Shown: positions 60,824-64,000 of the stretch, piece by piece | Layout of the letters: every line of letters starts with the position of its first letter | Position numbering within the stretch: the first letter of the stretch is position 1 | Assembly: GCF_000698575.1 (NCBI RefSeq) | Contig: NZ_JFHD01000021.1 | Coordinates: 1-64,000 of the forward strand | Length of the DNA stretch: 64,000 nucleotides | Direction: 5' to 3' | Origin: Caballeronia zhejiangensis | GTDB lineage: Bacteria; Pseudomonadota; Gammaproteobacteria; Burkholderiales; Burkholderiaceae | The notes under the pieces: generated by a model | Databases searched by the model: none | What the model saw: the letters and a program-made list of their open reading frames with translations, nothing else | Told to the model about the DNA's origin: nothing | Translations under genes and position numbers: made by a program

Positions 60824-61816
60824 ATGCAGAACATGCCCACGTTCGGCGCAGTACCGCCGCTCGAAACATCCCGCGACACCGCGCTCGACACGCCTCAGGA
60901 ATGGGGCCTCGCCCGCATCGTCGCGGACTTGCGCCAGTCGCGCGAAGAGCTTCATCGCACGCGGCATCCGCTCGGCATACGTGAACTGCCTTCACGCGAG
61001 GCCATCGTCGGGATCGTCAACGGCCTGCGCTCGGCGCTCTTTCCCACGCATTACGGCGCGCCCGATCTGACCGACGAAAGCGTCGACTACTATGTCGGGC
61101 AAACGCTCGAAACCAACTTGCGTCTGTTGCGCGAACAGATTCGCCGCGCGCTGCGCTTCCTGCCCGAACATCGCGAGACGAGCGAAGCCGATCTCTCGGC
61201 GCAAGCCTTCGCGATCGCGCGCGAGTTCGGCGCGCAGTTGCCGCATATCCGCGCGCTGCTCGTAAGCGACATACAAGCTGCTTTCACCGGCGATCCGGCG
61301 GCGCAGCACATCACCGAGATCCTGCTGTGTTATCCGGGCGTCTGGGCGATGACGCATCATCGTCTCGCGCATGCGTTGCACAAGCTCGGCGTGCCCTTGC
61401 TCGCGCGCTTTATCAACGAGATCGCGCATTCGCTGACGGGCATCGACATTCACCCGGGCGCGACCATCGGGCCGAGCTTTTTCATCGATCACGGCACGGG
61501 CGTCGTGATCGGCGAGACGGCGGTGATCGGCCAGCATGTGCGCGTCTATCAAGCCGTGACGCTCGGCGCGAAGAGCTTTCCTTCGACGAGCGATGGCGCG
61601 CTCGTCAAAGGCAACGCACGGCATCCGATCGTGGAGGACGATGTCGTCATCTACGCGGGCGCGACAATTCTCGGCCGCGTGACCATCGGCAAAGGCTCGG
61701 TCATCGGCGGCAATGTGTGGCTCACGCATAGCGTGCCGCCGGGCAGCAACGTATCGCAGGGCAAGATTCGCGAAGGTTCGGGACCGGGCACGCCGGGCAA
61801 CGGATTCGGCGCATGA
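60824..61816 (+). CDS. Serine O-acetyltransferase (EpsC/CysE-like)
   Basis: A 330-residue transferase that makes O-acetylserine, the carbon skeleton for cysteine. The N-terminal half is helical; the left-handed beta-helix has hexapeptide repeats (IDIHPGATIGPSFFIDHGTG, VVIGETAVIGQHVRVYQAVT), with the catalytic HPGA and DHGTG histidines. It is longer than E. coli CysE (273), like EpsC-type enzymes. The TTG upstream (60815) is less likely than ATG 60824. A perfect terminator overlaps its stop. Confidence 0.9.
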   Translation: MQNMPTFGAVPPLETSRDTALDTPQEWGLARIVADLRQSREELHRTRHPLGIRELPSREAIVGIVNGLRSALFPTHYGAPDLTDESVDYYVGQTLETNLRLLREQIRRALRFLPEHRETSEADLSAQAFAIAREFGAQLPHIRALLVSDIQAAFTGDPAAQHITEILLCYPGVWAMTHHRLAHALHKLGVPLLARFINEIAHSLTGIDIHPGATIGPSFFIDHGTGVVIGETAVIGQHVRVYQAVTLGAKSFPSTSDGALVKGNARHPIVEDDVVIYAGATILGRVTIGKGSVIGGNVWLTHSVPPGSNVSQGKIREGSGPGTPGNGFGA

Positions 61817-61841
61817 AAAAAGGGCCGCGAGGCCCTTTTTT
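61816..61841 (+). terminator. Rho-independent terminator
   Basis: AAAAAAGGGCC-GCGA-GGCCCTTTTTT is a perfect 11-bp stem with a 4-nt loop and T-run. It starts at the last base of the serine acetyltransferase stop codon. Symmetric A and T tracts make it bidirectional, so it probably also ends the convergent folE transcript. Confidence 0.93.
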
Positions 61842-61887
61842 GTTTGCTTGCGTTTGCGTTCGCGCGTGCGCTTTGCTTGCGGCGGCC

Positions 61888-62538
61888 TTACGTATTCGAC
61901 ACGCTGAACGCGTTCTGATTGCCGACGATGGCAAGAAACTCGCGACGCGTCGATGGATCGTCGCGGAATGAGCCGAGCATGCGCGAGGTGACCATCGACA
62001 CGCCCGCCTTGTGCACGCCTCGCGTCGACATGCATTGATGCGCGGCTTCCAGAATGACACCGACGCCGAGCGGCTGCAGCACTTCGTTCAGCGTATCGGC
62101 GATCTGCGCGGTCATCTTCTCCTGAATCTGCAGACGCTTCGCGAAGGCGTCGACGAGACGCGCGAGCTTCGAAATGCCGACGACGCGTTTGTTCGGCAGA
62201 TAAGCGACATGCGCGCGGCCGATGATCGGGACCATGTGATGCTCGCAATAGCTCTCGAAACGAATGTCCTTCAGGACGATCATTTCGTCATAGCCTTGCA
62301 CTTCCGAGAACGTGCGAGCGAGGATGTCATGCGGATTCTGCGTATAGCCCGCAAAAAACTCTTCATATGCGCGCACGACGCGGCCCGGTGTATCGAGCAG
62401 GCCTTCGCGGCGCGGATCGTCGCCCGCCCAGCGCAACAGAACACGGACAGCGGCTTCGGCTTCCTCGCGGGTCGGACGATCGGCTCCATCAGCAGGCATG
62501 TCCGAACCTGAAAGATTGTTTTTGCGCGGGGCGCTCAT
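61888..62538 (-). CDS. folE: GTP cyclohydrolase I
   Basis: A 216-residue type I enzyme that converts GTP to dihydroneopterin triphosphate for folate. Zinc ligands are C98 and H101 in SYCEHHMVP, and C169 in AAHQCMSTRGVHK. The N-terminal MSAPRKNNLSGSDMPADGAD is less conserved. The gene ends 46 bp from the bidirectional terminator. Convergent to the serine acetyltransferase. Confidence 0.95.
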   Translation of the reverse strand: MSAPRKNNLSGSDMPADGADRPTREEAEAAVRVLLRWAGDDPRREGLLDTPGRVVRAYEEFFAGYTQNPHDILARTFSEVQGYDEMIVLKDIRFESYCEHHMVPIIGRAHVAYLPNKRVVGISKLARLVDAFAKRLQIQEKMTAQIADTLNEVLQPLGVGVILEAAHQCMSTRGVHKAGVSMVTSRMLGSFRDDPSTRREFLAIVGNQNAFSVSNT

Positions 62539-62629
62539 CGAAAGCTCCTATGAGTCAAGGTGCAAATAGTACATGCGATATTTTTGGCACCCCGCCATTG
62601 TTTCACGTTTCAGAAGGCCGATACGGATG

Positions 62630-62833
62630 TCAGGTCTTTCCCCCACCGTCGATGCCCGAACCCGTGCGCCACACCTGCTTGCCTTCTTCCGTCAGCACGC
62701 CGCTGCTATGGTCCTTGTTGGGCTCCGTGCCGGGTTCGGCCATGTTCCCGCCCGGCTGTTCCTGCGCTGTCTGCTTATTGCCCTTGCGTTGCGCGATACG
62801 GTCTTCCTGAGAACGTCCGGCGTAGTTGCTCAT
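62630..62833 (-). CDS. Small hydrophilic protein, 67 residues
   Basis: A 67-residue, glycine- and charge-rich protein (SNYAGRSQEDRIAQRKGNKQ, then VLTEEGKQVWRTGSGIDGGG). An excellent ribosome site, AAGGAGG, is about 7 bp upstream of the ATG. No domain; likely disordered. It lies between folE and a glyoxalase-like gene. Confidence 0.72.
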   Translation of the reverse strand: MSNYAGRSQEDRIAQRKGNKQTAQEQPGGNMAEPGTEPNKDHSSGVLTEEGKQVWRTGSGIDGGGKT

Positions 62834-62905
62834 GGTGCGCCTCCTTTCGGATTGATGCGATGAAAGGCGCGCAAGCCGCGTTCCAGCCGGACGGTCGTCG
62901 CATGC

Positions 62906-63349
62906 TTATTGCGGCTGACCTTCGACGCCGCCGAGCACCATCCAGTTGACGCCGAATTTGTCCGTCACCATGCCGAAGCGCTTGGCGAAGAAGGTTTGCG
63001 TCATCGGCATCTGCACCTGGCCGCCGTTCGATAGCGCGTTGAAGTATTTTTCCGCCTGCTGTTCGTCATCGGCCGTGAGCGAAAGCGATACGCCCTTGAA
63101 CTCGGTGTTGCCGCTGCACATGCCGTCGGAGCCCATCACCATTGAATCGCCGATGGTGAATGCCGCATGCATGATCTTGTTTTCCGATCCCGACGGCACG
63201 CCGCAACCGCTCGCGGCTTCGGCCTTGCCGGCGTCGGGGTTTTCGCTGAAGCGCATCATCATGACGACTTGCGCGCCCAGGTTCTCGCGATAGAACGTGA
63301 TCGCTTCCTCGCAGCGGCCTTCGAAAAACAGATAGGGTTGCACTTGCAT
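62906..63349 (-). CDS. VOC-family (PhnB/glyoxalase-like) protein
   Basis: A 147-residue vicinal oxygen chelate protein of the PhnB type: QVQPYLFFEGRCEEAITFYR at the N-terminus and FFAKRFGMVTDKFGVNWMVL at the C-terminus are diagnostic. These are often annotated as 3-demethylubiquinone methyltransferase-like, which is usually wrong. Substrate unknown. It is 14 bp downstream of the SnoaL-like gene, likely one transcript. Confidence 0.9.
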   Translation of the reverse strand: MQVQPYLFFEGRCEEAITFYRENLGAQVVMMMRFSENPDAGKAEAASGCGVPSGSENKIMHAAFTIGDSMVMGSDGMCSGNTEFKGVSLSLTADDEQQAEKYFNALSNGGQVQMPMTQTFFAKRFGMVTDKFGVNWMVLGGVEGQPQ

Positions 63350-63363
63350 GACTGCTCCTTGAG

Positions 63364-63795
63364 TTATGACGTTTCGTCAGGGTCCATATCCATCATGAGC
63401 GGCACCGATGCGTGCTCGTGCACGACACGCCAGTCGCCATCGATCTTTCTGAAGCACACGGTCGCGCGCACGATGTCCTCCTGTTCGCCCACGGCGACGC
63501 GGTTGACGGAGTGCGCGTAAGCCAGATCGCCGCTCGCGGCGACTTCCACTTCCCGCATTTCGAATGAGAGCGGGGCTTTCATGCTGTCGAACCAGCGCCG
63601 CCAGTTCTCGCGATAGTGCTCGATGCCCCTGATCGACGCGGGCGGCACGACGTCGAACACGACGACATCCGGCGCGTAGTGGCTGACGAGCGTATCGACG
63701 TCTTTCGCCAGCACTGCCTGCCGCCACGCCTCGATCATTTCGCGGATCCGCGCGATATCGTCATGCGGATCCGTACGATCATTTGTATTCGCCAT
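63364..63795 (-). CDS. SnoaL/ketosteroid isomerase-like protein
   Basis: A 143-residue NTF2-fold protein (ARIREMIEAWRQAVLAKDVD, VSHYAPDVVVFDVVPPASIR, CFRKIDGDWRVVHEHASVPL). These small cone-fold enzymes or binders have many activities. The start ATG 63795 is fixed by AAGGAGG 6 bp upstream. It diverges from a TetR-type gene at the window's right end and is probably under its control. Confidence 0.88.
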   Translation of the reverse strand: MANTNDRTDPHDDIARIREMIEAWRQAVLAKDVDTLVSHYAPDVVVFDVVPPASIRGIEHYRENWRRWFDSMKAPLSFEMREVEVAASGDLAYAHSVNRVAVGEQEDIVRATVCFRKIDGDWRVVHEHASVPLMMDMDPDETS

Positions 63796-63875
63796 GCGAA
63801 CCTCCTTTCGCATACGATGCCGCCGCGTCGTGACAATGCAACGGCAAACACCGATGCAGAACTATTTTTTGTGTT

Positions 63876-63890
63876 GTGTACACCGTCCAC
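63876..63890. promoter_or_regulatory. Candidate TetR operator A
   Basis: GTGTACACCGTCCAC has near-matching half-sites (GTGtAC and the complement GTGgAC) around a 3-bp centre. A closely related 15-mer lies 32 bp downstream. Both are in the spacer between the SnoaL-like gene and the tetR gene. Confidence 0.55.
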
Positions 63891-63907
63891 AAAAAGTAGC
63901 AGAGATA

Positions 63908-63922
63908 ATGGACAGTGTCCAC
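63908..63922. promoter_or_regulatory. Candidate TetR operator B overlapping a -10 element
   Basis: ATGGACAGTGTCCAC contains the perfect palindrome TGGACA-G-TGTCCA (63909-63921). It overlaps a -10-like GATAAT (63904-63909) and shares GTCCAC half-sites with operator A. Spacing of 32 bp is about three helical turns, fitting co-operative binding. Confidence 0.6.
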
Positions 63923-63946
63923 ATAATCGAAGTCACACGAATCAAA

Positions 63947-64000
63947 ATGACAAATGGCAAGCCGCGCAGCACCTATCGACATGGCGATTTGCGACGCGCG
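63947..64000 (+). CDS. TetR-family regulator, N-terminal 18 codons
   Basis: The start codon ATG at 63947 opens MTNGKPRSTYRHGDLRRA, continuing beyond the window. YRHGDLRRAL is a frequent opening of TetR-family regulators, just before the helix-turn-helix. It is divergent from the SnoaL-like/VOC pair, with two operator-like palindromes between. Only the first residues are seen, so the assignment relies on this motif and the context. Confidence 0.75.
   Translation, partial: MTNGKPRSTYRHGDLRRA

Noticed and set aside
63196..63349. Demethylubiquinone methyltransferase label for the VOC protein
   Set aside because: The PhnB-type VOC fold has no SAM-binding motif; that name is a known annotation artefact.

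Overview
The window is GC-rich, densely coded proteobacterial DNA. The protein families and gene style (OmpC-type porins, many paralogous MFS and RND pumps, Burkholderia-type small orphan proteins) point to a Burkholderiaceae member of the Burkholderia, Paraburkholderia or Caballeronia type. This assignment is inferred from protein content only. No rRNA, CRISPR array, insertion sequence or prophage was seen. The only tRNA found is tRNA-Sec.

1-15 kb is a selenium and formate block. It encodes a Tat-exported, selenocysteine-containing formate dehydrogenase of the FdnGHI type, whose in-frame UGA (1861-1863) is followed by an E. coli-like SECIS hairpin. Next come the maturation factor FdhE, selA, selB, two DedA-type membrane proteins, selC (tRNA-Sec, 13096-13191) and recQ. 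Only selD is missing from the decoding set here. Eight perfect copies of an 8-bp repeat lie just upstream of the dehydrogenase start.

15-22 kb (minus strand) is a compact operon: an AprA-like flavoprotein, an AprB-like ferredoxin, a sulfonate/taurine-type ABC transporter whose binding protein carries an apparent NosL-like C-terminal domain, and a HEAT-repeat protein. A GntR/HutC-type regulator lies beside it, with a palindrome between regulator and operon. This is the best candidate for an incompletely described system, probably uptake and redox processing of an organosulfur or similar small anion.

22-39 kb holds a hydrolase, an orphan sulfate-binding protein, a decayed ClC channel, an RND efflux operon with divergent TetR, an MscS channel, phosphoketolase, two small exported proteins and a porin. 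39-51 kb holds an MFS pump, a fatty acid hydroxylase/sterol desaturase, an iron-uptake block (two TonB receptors and a PepSY reductase-like protein, each receptor preceded by a Fur-like palindrome), an orphan TatA, an EgtB-like enzyme and FNR.

51-64 kb holds another MFS pump, a frameshifted ketoglutarate-semialdehyde dehydrogenase, a hipBA module with an intact antitoxin, a frameshifted toxin and two large palindromic operators, and an SMP-30 lactonase. It continues with small orphan proteins, a serine acetyltransferase, GTP cyclohydrolase I, and the first codons of a TetR regulator preceded by two related operator-like palindromes.

At least three genes (clc, the aldehyde dehydrogenase, hipA) are broken by stops or single-base shifts. 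These may be real decay or assembly errors, and raw-read checks would decide. Start sites were chosen by Shine-Dalgarno spacing and family length.
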